In this document: one piece after another, positions 45,321 to 54,344 of the stretch
Layout: every line of letters starts with the position of its first letter
Position numbering within the stretch: position 1 is the stretch's first letter
DNA from: an uncultured Atopobiaceae bacterium
GTDB lineage: Bacteria; Actinomycetota; Coriobacteriia; Coriobacteriales; Atopobiaceae
Direction of reading: 5' to 3'
Length of the DNA stretch: 64,000 bases
Assembly (NCBI GenBank): GCA_944320975.1
Contig: CALUJM010000001.1
Coordinates: 62,001 to 126,000, forward strand
Notes under the pieces: generated by a model
Database searches by the model: none
The model's input: only the letters and a program-made list of their open reading frames with translations
What the model was told of the DNA's origin: nothing
Program-made: the position numbers and the translations under genes

Positions 45321-46202
45321 TTATGACGTGGAGTCCTCTGAATGGCCCTCTGAGGCCACAGGAGCCCCTGTGCCGCGCCAATAGGCGCCCGCCGGGGCGA
45401 AGGCCACGGCGACGGCCCCGGAGCCCACGATCTTCTCGACCTGCGGGCTGGCGCTGACCGTGCCGAGGTGGCGCGCCTCGAACTCGTTGGTGTCGAGCGG
45501 CTTGAGGAGGGCCCTCAGGGCCCGTGCGTCGCCGGTCTCGACGGTGGAGTAGACGAGCGGGCCCTCGCTCGCGGAGACGGCGCTCATGGCGTGGGCGAGG
45601 CGCCCCGTGAGGTCGGCGAGCTCGGAAGAGCGCGCAAGCTGGGTGATCTCGCCGCGGGAGACCAGGTAGAGGCCCCGCTCGCCGGAGATGCGGATGCGAA
45701 GCGACGACGTGGCGCGCCCGAGCAGGCCCGCCCGCGGCTTGCGGGAGCGGCGGCGGGCGAAACGGGCGGACGTGGTGGGGACGACGAGCAGGCGCACGTT
45801 GGACGAGAGCGCCCGGGCGGCCTCGACGGCCTGGTCGAAGGGCACGTCGTCGGCCCAGTGGCACATGAGCCTGAAGAGCACCATGCCCGTTGCCACCGAG
45901 GCGGACCCCGAGTCGACCACGCGCACGTCGGCGACGCCGGCGCATGCGGCGGCTGCCTCCTGCGCGCAGGAGACCTCGGGCGAGAAGGACGAGGTGGAGT
46001 GCACCGAGACGATCCTCCGGTGCCCCTCGGCGGCCAGCGCGCGATAGGTGCGCACGAGCCGCTGGGTCAGCGCGACCTCGTCCACGTGGCCCGTGACGTC
46101 ATGCGGGACGTCATCGAGCACGGTGGCCTGCGCCCGCTCAAGATAGACCGGGGGCAGGTCGCACCCCCGGTCGCACACGATTGTGAAGTTGCGCTCGAGC
46201 AC
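45321..46202 (-). CDS. DegV-family fatty-acid-binding-type protein
   Basis: 293 residues, GTG start. DegV proteins bind a long-chain fatty acid between two lobes; partner kinases use them in fatty-acid activation. Supporting patterns: FTIVCDRGCDLPP at the N-terminus, SVHSTSSFSPEVSCAQEAA (the lipid-contacting Ser-Thr region), VRVVDSGSASVATGM and a C-terminal lobe ending FAPAGAYWRG. It lies 16 bp after purA and 40 bp before purD on the minus strand, so the three may be one transcript. No fatty-acid genes are nearby. Confidence 0.85.
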   Translation of the reverse strand: MLERNFTIVCDRGCDLPPVYLERAQATVLDDVPHDVTGHVDEVALTQRLVRTYRALAAEGHRRIVSVHSTSSFSPEVSCAQEAAAACAGVADVRVVDSGSASVATGMVLFRLMCHWADDVPFDQAVEAARALSSNVRLLVVPTTSARFARRRSRKPRAGLLGRATSSLRIRISGERGLYLVSRGEITQLARSSELADLTGRLAHAMSAVSASEGPLVYSTVETGDARALRALLKPLDTNEFEARHLGTVSASPQVEKIVGSGAVAVAFAPAGAYWRGTGAPVASEGHSEDSTS

Positions 46203-46218
46203 GTGGGACAGTCCCGCC

Positions 46219-47499
46219 CTAGTGCCAGTAGCGGTCGATGGTCTGCTCGCGGTCCGGGCCCACCGTGATGATGGAGACGCGCACGCCGGCGAGCTGCTCG
46301 AGGAAGTCGATATAGTCCTTGGCCTCGCGCGGGAGCTGGTAGAAGTTGCGGACGCCGGAGATGTCGCACTTCCAGCCGGGCAGGGTCTCGTAGACCGGCT
46401 TGGCGTGGTAGAAGACGCTCTGGTGCTCGGGCACGGTGTGGTACTCCACGCCGTCGCACTCGTAGGCCACGCAGACCTTGATCTCGTCCAGGCAGCCCAG
46501 GACGTCGAGCTTGGTGATGGCGAGGTCGGTGAGGCCGTTGACGCGGGCGGCGTAGTTGACCACCACGGCGTCGTACCAGCCGCAGCGGCGCTTGCGCCCG
46601 GTGGTCACGCCGTACTCGTGGCCGACCTCGCCGAGCTTCTCGCCGATCTCGTCGAAGAGCTCGGTCGGGAACGGGCCGGAGCCCACGCGCGTGAGGTAGG
46701 CCTTGGCCACGCCCAGGACGCGGTCGATGTTGGTGGGGCCCACGCCCGAGCCGGTGACGGCGCCGCCGGCGGTGCAGTTGGAGCTGGTCACGAACGGGTA
46801 GGTGCCGTGGTCGATGTCGAGCATCGTGGCCTGGGCGCCCTCGAAGAGCACGCTCTTGCCGACCTCGAGCTGCTCGTTCAGGAACAGGCTGCTCTCGACG
46901 ATGTAGGGGCGGATGCGGCTTGCGTAGGGGAGGTAGGTCTCGCAGATCTGCTCGACGGTGTAGGTGGGCAGCTCGTAGACCTTCTCCAGGATGGGGTTGG
47001 TGTAGGCCAGGGCGCTCTCGAGCTTCTCGCGGAAGATTTTCTCGTCCAGCATGTCCTGGATGCGCAGGCCGGTGCGGTTCATCTTGTCCATGTAGCAGGG
47101 GCCGACGCCGCGTTTGGTGGTGCCGATGAGGTTCTTGCCGAGCTTCTTCTCGTGGGCGCCGTCGAGGTCCTTGTGGTAGGGCATGACGATGTGCGCGTTG
47201 CCGGAGATCTTGAGGCGCTCGGCGGAGATGCCCTGCTCGGCGAGCATGTCGATCTCCTGGAGCAGGATCTCCGGGTCGACGATGCAGCCGTTGCCGATCA
47301 CCGGGTAGGTGCCCTCGTACATGACGCCGGAGGGGACCTGGTGCAGGGCGAGCTTCTTGCCGTTGGCAATGACCGTGTGGCCGGCGTTTGCGCCGCCCGC
47401 ATAGCGGCAGACCACGTCGAAGTCGCCGGAGATGAGGTCGGTGACCTTGCCCTTGCCCTCGTCGCCCCACTGAGTACCCACGAGCACTGATGCCGACAT
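46219..47499 (-). CDS. purA: Adenylosuccinate synthetase PurA
   Basis: 426 residues. Joins IMP and aspartate using GTP, the first step from IMP to AMP. The P-loop-like VGTQWGDEGKGK is at the very N-terminus, followed by YAGGANAGHTV, GTTKRGVGPCYMDK and TTGRKRRCGWYD. The ATG at 47499 is chosen because AAAGG lies eight bases upstream and MSASVLVGTQWGDEGKG is the conserved start; the open frame continues into the palindrome upstream. The order dnaB-palindrome-purA-degV-purD runs on the minus strand. Confidence 0.97.
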   Translation of the reverse strand: MSASVLVGTQWGDEGKGKVTDLISGDFDVVCRYAGGANAGHTVIANGKKLALHQVPSGVMYEGTYPVIGNGCIVDPEILLQEIDMLAEQGISAERLKISGNAHIVMPYHKDLDGAHEKKLGKNLIGTTKRGVGPCYMDKMNRTGLRIQDMLDEKIFREKLESALAYTNPILEKVYELPTYTVEQICETYLPYASRIRPYIVESSLFLNEQLEVGKSVLFEGAQATMLDIDHGTYPFVTSSNCTAGGAVTGSGVGPTNIDRVLGVAKAYLTRVGSGPFPTELFDEIGEKLGEVGHEYGVTTGRKRRCGWYDAVVVNYAARVNGLTDLAITKLDVLGCLDEIKVCVAYECDGVEYHTVPEHQSVFYHAKPVYETLPGWKCDISGVRNFYQLPREAKDYIDFLEQLAGVRVSIITVGPDREQTIDRYWH

Positions 47500-47566
47500 G
47501 TGCGCCCTTTCGTCGCGTTTCACATACAGGTCTATTATACGGCAGGCGTGAGACGGCGGGGGCGGT

Positions 47567-47676
47567 GACCCAAATAGGGACAGGTGACCCAAATAGGGAC
47601 AGGACACTTTTGGGACATCGGGTGATGTCCCAAAAGTGTCCTGTCCCTATTTGGGTCACCTGTCCCTATTTGGGTC
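47567..47676. repeat. Large perfect palindrome, 53-bp arms, GGACAG family
   Basis: Arm 47567-47619 and arm 47624-47676 are exact complements with a four-base loop. Each arm itself contains a direct repeat of GACCCAAATAGGGACAGG. It begins one base past the dnaB stop codon (minus strand) and ends 67 bp before the purA start. Confidence 0.92.
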
Positions 47677-47677
47677 C

Positions 47678-49066
47678 CTACTCGTGGAAGGAGTCGACCT
47701 CGACGAACTTGGTGGAGCCGGGAAGGAACGTCAGCGGGACGTCCGCCAGGGCGCCGGAGCGGTTCTTGGCGATGATGAACGTGGTCTCGTTCATGGCCGG
47801 TCGGTCCTCGCGCGCGGCCTCGTCCTCGTTCATCGAGCGGTCCAGCAGCGCGACGATGTCCGCGTCCTGCTCGATGGAACCGGATTCGCGCAGGTCGGAG
47901 AGCTGCGGGCGCTTGCCGGTGCGGTTCTCGACGGTTCGGTTGAGCTGGGAGAGCGCCACCACCGGCACGCCCAGGTCCTTGGCCATGATCTTGATGCCGC
48001 GGCTCATCTCGGAGACCTCGGTGGCGCGGCTGTCCGCGCGGCGCTGGCCCGCAGGCGGGGAGATGAGCTGCAGGTAGTCGATGATCACCAGGCCGAGCTG
48101 CTTGCCGTGCAGGATGCGGCGCGCCTTGGCGCGGATCTCGGTCACGGTGGTGCCCGGCGTGTCGTCGATCATGATGTCGAGCTGCGAGAGATCGTTGGTG
48201 GCCTGCAGGATCTGCGGCCACTGCTCGTTTCTGATGCGCGCGGAGCGGATCTCCTGCAGGCCCACGCGGGCGTTGGCGGCGAGCAGGCGCTGCGCGATCT
48301 CGACCTTGGACATCTCGAGCGAGAAGAACGCCACGCTCGCCCCCGCGAAGGCGGCGTTGGTCATGAGGTTCAGGGCGAACGACGTCTTGCCCACACCCGG
48401 TCGGGCGCCGATGACGATCATCTGGCCCGGGCGCAGGCCGAGCAGGCACTCGTCGATCTTGGGGAAGCCCGTGAGGACGCCGAGCGGGCGGTCGTGGTTG
48501 GCCGCGTTGGCGCCGAGCTCCTCGTAGAGGTCGGCCATGATCTCCTCGAGGGACTGCTCGTTGGCGTGGACGTCGCGGTTGGTGACGTCCAGGAGCATGC
48601 GCTCGGCGCGGTCGACGACCTCCTTGGTGTCCTCGGGGGCGTCGTAGGCGAGCGCGGTGATCTGGGCGGAGGCGCTGATCATCTTGCGCAGGGTGGTGTC
48701 GCGGTGCAGCATCTCGATGTGGCGGCGCCAGCCCACGAGCGCGAGCGAGTTGTTCCCCAGGCCCAAAAGGAAGCTCCTGCCGCCCACGCGCTCGAGCTCG
48801 CCGGCGCTCTTGAGGTAGTCGGCCAGCGAGATGGTGTCGATGGGCATGTTCTTGTCGAACATCTCGCGCATCGCGGTGAACACGGTGCGGTTGGAGGGGA
48901 AGTAGAAGTCATCCGGCTCGAGGTCGATCAGGCACTCCTGCAGCGCCTCCGCGGAGACCATCATCGCCGAGAGGACGGAAGCCTCCGCCTCGGGGTCCTG
49001 CGGCATGACGGCGTTCTCGTTCGCCGTCATCCTGGTGGGGTTCACGTCATAGCTGCTCTGGGCCAC
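47678..49066 (-). CDS. dnaB: Replicative DNA helicase DnaB
   Basis: 462 residues, the normal length. Ring helicase that unwinds DNA at the fork and binds primase. The N-terminal helical domain (PQDPEAEASVLSAMM...) precedes the RecA-like motor: Walker A GARPGVGKTSFALN, then FSLEMSK, Walker B VIIDYLQLI and the arginine-finger region SQLNRTVENRTGKRP with LRESGSIEQDAD. There is no intein. It follows the rpsF-rplI cluster on the same strand after a 640-bp gap. Confidence 0.96.
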   Translation of the reverse strand: MAQSSYDVNPTRMTANENAVMPQDPEAEASVLSAMMVSAEALQECLIDLEPDDFYFPSNRTVFTAMREMFDKNMPIDTISLADYLKSAGELERVGGRSFLLGLGNNSLALVGWRRHIEMLHRDTTLRKMISASAQITALAYDAPEDTKEVVDRAERMLLDVTNRDVHANEQSLEEIMADLYEELGANAANHDRPLGVLTGFPKIDECLLGLRPGQMIVIGARPGVGKTSFALNLMTNAAFAGASVAFFSLEMSKVEIAQRLLAANARVGLQEIRSARIRNEQWPQILQATNDLSQLDIMIDDTPGTTVTEIRAKARRILHGKQLGLVIIDYLQLISPPAGQRRADSRATEVSEMSRGIKIMAKDLGVPVVALSQLNRTVENRTGKRPQLSDLRESGSIEQDADIVALLDRSMNEDEAAREDRPAMNETTFIIAKNRSGALADVPLTFLPGSTKFVEVDSFHE

Positions 49067-49704
49067 GGTCTCTCCTCGCGCGCGGGTTGTGTGCCCGCAA
49101 TTATCTCACGACCCGCGGCGGGGGAGCCCGAGGAGCGGAGGTTGACGGGGGCGGCCGCGCACCGCACATCCTGCGACCAGCCGCTTTGTCGGTAGTGTGC
49201 AACATGGTCGACGCGATGGCCGGAGATGTTCGCCCATCGTGGGCGCCCCGCACCGCCCATGTGCGACGTGGTCGGTGGCCCCGCCCATGATGGTCGCCGC
49301 GGGCGAGAAGGACGAGCCCGCAGCACGGCCGCCGGGAGGTGTCAAGGGGTCAAATTGGGCATCAGGAGCCTTAAAGAGGCCATGTCGAGAAGAGGCGCGG
49401 CCTGAGCGGGCGTTTCTTCTTTTTCGACGTTTTCAACAAATTTCCCAACAGGGGAAACGACGGGTTTTCAACACTCTGGCAAACGTTTTTCTCGCCCCAA
49501 ACGCCCGTACGAATAACTATGTTAACGACGCCATTGGGCGGTCGCCCATCGAAAAACCGCAGGTAAACAACTGTATGTGTCCCATCCGCACAGAAAACAC
49601 CCCGAGCCGCGCGCGGCGACCCGGGGCATTCCTGATACTTTCCTGACCTGCAGATATTGTAGAAACACGCAGGTAGAAATCTTGCGTCGAAAAACGCGCG
49701 AGGG
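49067..49704. other. Intergenic region between rplI and dnaB
   Basis: 638 bp with no supported gene. The dnaB-proximal half is GC-rich with short dyads; the rplI-proximal half is AT-rich (TTTTTCGACGTTTTCAACAA-like) and contains CGCAGGTAG at 49668-49676 and a variant at 49558-49565. No consensus DnaA boxes were seen. A small RNA or a dnaB promoter could lie here. Confidence 0.45.
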
Positions 49705-50229
49705 CTACTCCTCGACCTCGGTGGCCTCGGTCTCGACGGCCTCCTCGGCCTCGACCTCGGCCTCCTCCGCGACGGGCTCCTCCTCGGTCACGCCCACGAG
49801 GACGTTGACCACGGCGGTGATCTCACGGTAGAGGTTGACCTCGACGGCGTGCTTGCCGGAGGTCTTGAGGTTGTTGCCGCGGCCGATGCGCTTGCGGTCG
49901 ACCTCGACGCCGAGCTGGGCCTTGATGGCGTCGGCGATCTGGGCGGGGGTGACGGAGCCGAAGAGCTGGCCCTCCTCGCCGATCTTGGCGTCGACGGTCA
50001 CGGACTTGCCGTCGAGAGCGGCCTTGGTGGCCTCGGCAGCGGCGATGCGCTCCGCCTCGCGCTTCTCGATGTTGTGACGGCGCTCCTCGAGCTGCTTGAT
50101 GTTGCCCGGGGTGGCAGGCTGGGCGATCTTGTTGGGGAACAGGTAGTTCTCCGCAAAGCCCTGGGCGACGTCGACGATGTCGCCCTCTCCGCCCTTGCCC
50201 CGAAGCTCACCCAAGAGGATGACTTTCAT
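49705..50229 (-). CDS. rplI: 50S ribosomal protein L9
   Basis: 174 residues. The N-terminal lobe begins MKVILLGELRGKGGEGDIVDV, then the conserved long helix and the C-terminal RNA-binding lobe follow. It ends with an unusual acidic tail of about 25 residues (EEEPVAEEAEVEAEEAVE...), which makes it longer than the usual 150. It binds 23S rRNA domain V at the base of the L1 stalk. It is the last gene of the rpsF-ssb-rpsR-DUF2232 cluster. Confidence 0.97.
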   Translation of the reverse strand: MKVILLGELRGKGGEGDIVDVAQGFAENYLFPNKIAQPATPGNIKQLEERRHNIEKREAERIAAAEATKAALDGKSVTVDAKIGEEGQLFGSVTPAQIADAIKAQLGVEVDRKRIGRGNNLKTSGKHAVEVNLYREITAVVNVLVGVTEEEPVAEEAEVEAEEAVETEATEVEE

Positions 50230-50244
50230 GGGATACTCCTTCGG

Positions 50245-51339
50245 TCAGCCGGCCTGGGCCGGCTCCTTGTCCTGATTCGCGGCGTCGTCTCCGTCTGCGC
50301 CCGCGCCCCTTGCGAGGTGGCGGAAGTTCGCCCAGACGTCCACGACTCCCACGACGGTCAAAACGATGAACTGCACTTCGAGATAGAGCGCCAGCGCGCC
50401 GAGAAGGACCTGGGTGAGGCCCTTCATCCCCTTGCCCCTCATGAGCCACGTCACGACCCCCAGGCCCTGGACCGCGAAGGCGAACCGCAGGGCCATGGCC
50501 AGGTTGGCCGAGACCGCGAGCGTGGCGCTCGGGGCCTCAGGGACGGTGAGCGCGACCGCGAGGGCCGCCGCCGTGGCGACGAGCGCCGCGACGAGCCACA
50601 GGGGCGCGTCGAAGGTCGTGAGGGACGGCCAGCGCCGGCCCTGCTCCCCGAGAACCCTCCTCAGGGGCCTGATGCCCAGATGGGCGCTCACGCACTCGAC
50701 GAACCCGACGCCCACGTACATGGTGGGCCAGAAGAGCTCGATGAGCGACGCCACCGAGCTCACCTGGACCGCCGACGCGGGGGAGGCCTCGATGAACGCG
50801 TCACGGTACGCACCGATCAGCGACGTCATGGTCTGCTCGAGCGTGGTGCCGGCCAGGGCGGACATGAACGCGTCCGCTCCGAGGTGGCAGGCGCTTATCG
50901 CCGCCACGACCAGGCAGCTGCCGCCCGGCGTCAGCCGTCCCGCCCAGAAGGCGGCCGCCACGGCGAGCCCCGAGAGGCTCGTCACGACGGAGCCGACGGC
51001 CGTCGCGGTGCCGTGGGCAGACCCCACGGCCGCCGCCGCGGCGGCGGCGAGCGCCGCCGCTGGCGTCGCGCCCCTGAGCCCCCCGCTCGCGAGCGCGAGG
51101 GCGAGCCCGTAGGCGACGAGCGCCGGGGAGACCATCGAGACCGAGGTGGCGCAGAGCGCGCCACCGATCGCGCAGACGAGAAGCGCCTGGGGGAGCGCAC
51201 GGGCAACGCGCCCGTCGGCCCCGCGCCCTCCCTGGGAAACGTTGCCGTTGCCCTCGGGGGAGCCGTCCTCGCGTCGGCTGGCCCGCATGCCGTCAGGCGC
51301 CGCGGGCCGACCTTCGTTGTTGGACCAAGCACCCATCAT
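50245..51339 (-). CDS. DUF2232 (YybS-like) membrane protein
   Basis: 364 residues with about eight hydrophobic segments after a soluble, Gly/Arg-rich N-terminus of about 45. The position between rpsR and rplI is the conserved place of YybS-type DUF2232 proteins in Gram-positive genomes. Motif-like ALLVCAIGGALCATSVSMVSPALVAYGL starts the membrane region. No function is established; related ECF/S-component folds suggest transport, which is an inference. Confidence 0.85.
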   Translation of the reverse strand: MMGAWSNNEGRPAAPDGMRASRREDGSPEGNGNVSQGGRGADGRVARALPQALLVCAIGGALCATSVSMVSPALVAYGLALALASGGLRGATPAAALAAAAAAAVGSAHGTATAVGSVVTSLSGLAVAAAFWAGRLTPGGSCLVVAAISACHLGADAFMSALAGTTLEQTMTSLIGAYRDAFIEASPASAVQVSSVASLIELFWPTMYVGVGFVECVSAHLGIRPLRRVLGEQGRRWPSLTTFDAPLWLVAALVATAAALAVALTVPEAPSATLAVSANLAMALRFAFAVQGLGVVTWLMRGKGMKGLTQVLLGALALYLEVQFIVLTVVGVVDVWANFRHLARGAGADGDDAANQDKEPAQAG

Positions 51340-51368
51340 GCGCGCGCTCCACTCTCGTGCCTAGCGCC

Positions 51369-51641
51369 CTAACCGCGGCTGCGGCCGCCGCGGCTGGAGA
51401 CCACGGGAACGGTGTAGGGCAAAAGCGCCATCTCACGGGCGCGCTTGATGGCAAGCGCGATGTCGTGCTGGTGCTGCGTGCAGGTGCCAGTGACGCGGCG
51501 CGGCTTGATCTTGCCGCGGTCGGTCATGTACTTGCGGAGGAGCTGCACATCCTTGTAGTCGATGTACTCGGTCTCCTCCTTGCAGAACTGGCAGTACTTG
51601 CGACGCGGCTGGCGCTGAAAATCCTGCTTCTGCTGAGCCAT
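51369..51641 (-). CDS. rpsR: 30S ribosomal protein S18, zinc-binding form
   Basis: 90 residues. KYCQFCKEE with a later Cys and His (TGTCTQHQH) marks the C+ type of S18 that holds zinc. The core [20 protein letters not shown] and [13 protein letters not shown] is standard. It pairs with S6 in the platform of the 30S subunit. Lies between ssb and the DUF2232 gene. Confidence 0.97.
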   Translation of the reverse strand: MAQQKQDFQRQPRRKYCQFCKEETEYIDYKDVQLLRKYMTDRGKIKPRRVTGTCTQHQHDIALAIKRAREMALLPYTVPVVSSRGGRSRG

Positions 51642-51683
51642 GTCTTCTTGCCTTTCTGAGGGCGGCTCGGAGGCCGCCGATGA

Positions 51684-52217
51684 TTAGAACGGGATGTCCT
51701 CGTCGTAGACGTCGGTCGACGGCGGGGCCTGGACGGGAGCGGCCGCGGGGGCGGCGTAGCCGCCCTGCGGGGCAGCCGGCATCGGCGCCGCGGCGACGGG
51801 GGCGGAGTAGGCGGGCTGCTGGAACTGCGGCGCGCCGCCCTGCTGGAAGCCGGCCGAGTCCTGCTGGTAGCCGCCTCCCTGCTGGTTCCTCGAGCTGAGG
51901 AACTCCACCTCGTCGACGACGACCTCGAGCTTGCTGCGCCGCCCGCCTTCCTTGCTCTCCCAGGAGCTGTAGCGAAGCTTGCCCTCGACGGCAACCTTCG
52001 TCCCCTTGGAGAGGTAGCGAGACAGGGCATCCGCCCGCGCGCCGAACAGCACGCAGTCAACGAAGTTGGGATAGTCCTCCCACTCGCCGGTCTGGGGGTT
52101 GCGGCGACGGTCGTTCACCGCCACGCCGAACGAGAGAATCTGCGTCCCGGTTCCGGTGACCCTGAGCTCGGGGTCCCTGGTCAGGTTGCCCGAAATGTTG
52201 ACCCTGTTGATGCTCAT
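51684..52217 (-). CDS. ssb: Single-stranded DNA-binding protein
   Basis: 177 residues from the ATG at 52217 (MSINRVNISGNLTRDPEL, the usual N-terminus; a start six codons upstream is less likely). The OB-fold runs through DYPNFVDCVLFGARADAL and GTKVAVEGKLRYSSWE. A Gln/Gly/Ala/Pro-rich linker leads to the acidic tip DVYDEDIPF that docks partner proteins. It protects single strands at the fork. It lies 48 bp after rpsF and 42 bp before rpsR. Confidence 0.97.
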   Translation of the reverse strand: MSINRVNISGNLTRDPELRVTGTGTQILSFGVAVNDRRRNPQTGEWEDYPNFVDCVLFGARADALSRYLSKGTKVAVEGKLRYSSWESKEGGRRSKLEVVVDEVEFLSSRNQQGGGYQQDSAGFQQGGAPQFQQPAYSAPVAAAPMPAAPQGGYAAPAAAPVQAPPSTDVYDEDIPF

Positions 52218-52265
52218 GTCCTCACTCCCTCTCATCCTCGGGCCCGCAGGCCCGCTCTTCCATGA

Positions 52266-52556
52266 CTACTCCTTGTCGGAGCGGCGCACGACCATGTGAC
52301 GCTTGACAGCGTCGTTGATGCGCAGAACTCGGTCGAGCTCGGCGATCGTCGTGGGATCTGCATGGAAGTTGATGAGGGTGTAGTCACCCTCGGTGAGGTC
52401 GTCGATCTCAAAGGCGAGCTTGCGCTTGCCCCAGTCCTCGACGCTGTCGACGGTGCCAGTCTCGCCGAGAGCGACTTCGATGCGCTTCATGATGCCAGCG
52501 CGCGTCTCCTCGTTGCAGGTGGGGTCGACAAAGTACAGCAGTTCGTAGGCCTTCAT
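52266..52556 (-). CDS. rpsF: 30S ribosomal protein S6
   Basis: 96 residues: MKAYELLYFVDPTCNEETR, then EDWGKRKLAFEIDDLTEGDYTLI and a conserved C-terminal VKRHMVVRR. It is the first gene of the cluster, with a very strong Shine-Dalgarno (AGAGGAGGTGA) just ahead of the ATG. It binds S18 and 16S rRNA. Confidence 0.97.
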   Translation of the reverse strand: MKAYELLYFVDPTCNEETRAGIMKRIEVALGETGTVDSVEDWGKRKLAFEIDDLTEGDYTLINFHADPTTIAELDRVLRINDAVKRHMVVRRSDKE

Positions 52557-52875
52557 GTGGTCACCTCCTCTGGGCTAGTGGCCCCGGGTCGTGAAGGTTT
52601 GCGCCCGGGGCAGGAAAGGTTCGGCGAAGCATCATACCACAGAATTGCTCCTACCTGCGAAAATCTTCCATGGGCCCACAAGCCAGAGGATACCCCGGTG
52701 CGCTTTCGCCCGGCTGACGCGCAGCTGCCTCCGGGCTCTCACCTGCGGCAAGCCCACTTGTGCCGCAGCACAGCCGCCGAGAAGGACGGCGCGCCCGCGG
52801 CGGGCCCCCTCACCGTTTGCCCACAGCTTCGCCGCGGGAGCACATCAACTCTTCACGAATGGCGCGCGGCGGGGC
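52557..52875. promoter_or_regulatory. Promoter region of the rpsF operon
   Basis: On the minus strand an extended -10, TGGTATGAT (the -10 hexamer is 52636-52631), lies about 75 bases before rpsF. CGCAGGTAG (52659-52651) is where the -35 would be. An S6:S18-binding leader RNA is possible but was not recognised. The rest, 52660-52875, is GC-rich and holds no supported gene. Confidence 0.55.
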
Positions 52876-53904
52876 TCAGCGACCCCCTTCGGACACGGGG
52901 CCCTGGTCGGAGGAATCGGCCTGCGCCGGCTCGACCGGGCCGAGCTCCGGCAGCAGGTTCTTCTCGGCGCCCGTGTCCTTCTCGGCGGCCTCGTCCTTCT
53001 TCGCAGGTCCCGGGACGCCCTGCTGGGGCATGGGCTGCCAGGACCGGTTCGCCCACGCGTCGCGCGGGTCCGCCTTGAACGGGGGCAGCGGGTCCTCGTC
53101 GCGGCCCCACGAGGCCACGTCGAACTGGCGCATCCACAGTCCCACGGCGGTATGGGCGAGCAGCGTGACCGTCACCCCCATGATGCCGTCGAGCAGGACC
53201 AGCACCACGATCGCCGGCCCCATGGACGAGACGAGCGACGCGAGGAGCCGGATGGCGAGCGCGAGCTCGGCGGAGGAGCTCATCGCGGAGCCGTAGGAGA
53301 GGTACTCCAGATACCAGATGAGCTCGGACACGGCACCGGTGAGCGCCGCGGTCATGACCAGCATGGTTACCAGGCCCATCAGGGCGCCGCCGACGAGCAC
53401 GATGCAGGCGACCCTCAGCAGGCCCACGGGGTCGTGAGAGATCATCTGCCAGATGGTCGAGAGCCTCATGCCCGCGCCGAAGCGCTGGTAGATGGTCGCG
53501 CGCAGGGACGCCACCATCACGACCACGGAGAAGAGAAACGAGCAGACCGCCCACGCGAGGGAGACGAGGCCGCCCAGAAGCGGCAGGGCGGAGAGCACGC
53601 CCACCACGATGCCCGTGACGATGGACCAGACCAAGATCACCAGGAAGGCGCGCCATCCGCTCTTGATGCAGGCACCCACGTCGACGCCGCGCTGCTTGGG
53701 GGAGGCGTTGACGCCCCAGGCCGTGAGGCGCGCCCACTCGAGGGCGTATCCCAGGACGCCGAGCAGGCCCACCACGGGCACGAGCAGGGCCACGGACAGG
53801 ACCAGCACGGGCTTGACCCAGCCGCGGTCGCGCGTGAGCAGGGCCCAGGAGCGGGCGAAGTAGCGGTCGCGACGGAAGCCCTCGAGTTCGTTGTCCATGA
53901 TCAT
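52876..53904 (-). CDS. DUF4013-like multi-pass membrane protein
   Basis: 342 residues from the ATG at 53904 (AAAGAGG just upstream; an alternative ATG two codons later is possible). Six or so hydrophobic segments alternate with short loops, with an early FARSWALLTRDRGWVKP. The C-terminal tail of about 75 residues is soluble and rich in Pro, Glu and Lys. The pattern of paired helices resembles DUF4013 proteins of archaea and Gram-positives; the role is unknown. It starts just downstream of two tRNA-Ser genes and their terminator. Confidence 0.75.
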   Translation of the reverse strand: MIMDNELEGFRRDRYFARSWALLTRDRGWVKPVLVLSVALLVPVVGLLGVLGYALEWARLTAWGVNASPKQRGVDVGACIKSGWRAFLVILVWSIVTGIVVGVLSALPLLGGLVSLAWAVCSFLFSVVVMVASLRATIYQRFGAGMRLSTIWQMISHDPVGLLRVACIVLVGGALMGLVTMLVMTAALTGAVSELIWYLEYLSYGSAMSSSAELALAIRLLASLVSSMGPAIVVLVLLDGIMGVTVTLLAHTAVGLWMRQFDVASWGRDEDPLPPFKADPRDAWANRSWQPMPQQGVPGPAKKDEAAEKDTGAEKNLLPELGPVEPAQADSSDQGPVSEGGR

Positions 53905-53967
53905 GGGAGCCTCTTTCTGGCGGCGGGAGGCGTCAAGCCTGCCCGTCGGCCGGCCGGATATGAAAAA

Positions 53968-53987
53968 ACCGGCCCGCATGGACCGGT
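53968..53987 (-). terminator. Terminator after the tRNA-Ser genes
   Basis: ACCGGTCC pairs with GGGCCGGT (one wobble) across a four-base loop, followed by TTTTTT on the minus strand; it lies 12 bp past the tRNA-Ser(CGA) 3' end. Confidence 0.8.
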
Positions 53988-53998
53988 CTTGGGTGCGA

Positions 53999-54088
53999 TG
54001 GCGGAGGAGGAGGGATTCGAACCCTCGTACCCCCGAAGGGGTAAACGGTTTTCGAGACCGCCGCATTCAACCACTCTGCCACCCCTCC
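53999..54088 (-). tRNA. tRNA-Ser (CGA)
   Basis: 90 nt with an encoded CCA. Acceptor stem GGAGGGG with CTCCTCC (one G-U), anticodon loop with CGA (GTCTCGAAAAC), a long variable arm (TTACCCCTTCGGGGGT) as in class II serine tRNAs, and the T loop GGTTCGAATC. It decodes UCG. Confidence 0.95.
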
Positions 54089-54128
54089 GTAAGGGTGACG
54101 TGGCGCCCGAAGGCGCCACGGAAAGTTC

Positions 54129-54219
54129 TGGCGGAGAGTCAGGGATTTGAACCCTGGAGACGCTTTAGGCGCCTACACGATTTCCAATCGTGCTCCTTCG
54201 GCCACTCGGACAACTCTCC
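54129..54219 (-). tRNA. tRNA-Ser (GGA)
   Basis: 91 nt with an encoded CCA. Acceptor GGAGAGT with ACTCTCC, anticodon GGA (GATTGGAAATC), long variable arm (TAGGCGCCTAAAGCGTC) and T loop GGTTCAAATC. It decodes UCC and UCU. It is 40 bp upstream of tRNA-Ser(CGA), probably one transcript. Confidence 0.95.
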
Positions 54220-54344
54220 ATGTGAAGGTGCAGCGGTCAGTATAGCGTATTCCTCCTCGATGGGAAAGACTTTTTCTTTGCAACTACCGCGGGGCCCGAA
54301 ACTGTCACAATGAACCACGGTGCCGAGAAGAACGAGGAGCGCGC

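Noticed and set aside
46204..46214. GGGACAGTCCC between purA and degV as another palindrome-family copy
   Set aside because: Only 11 bp and could be chance; not counted in the family.
49067..49704. An origin of replication near dnaB
   Set aside because: No cluster of DnaA boxes was seen; the dciA-gyrB-gyrA order places the origin beyond the right edge.
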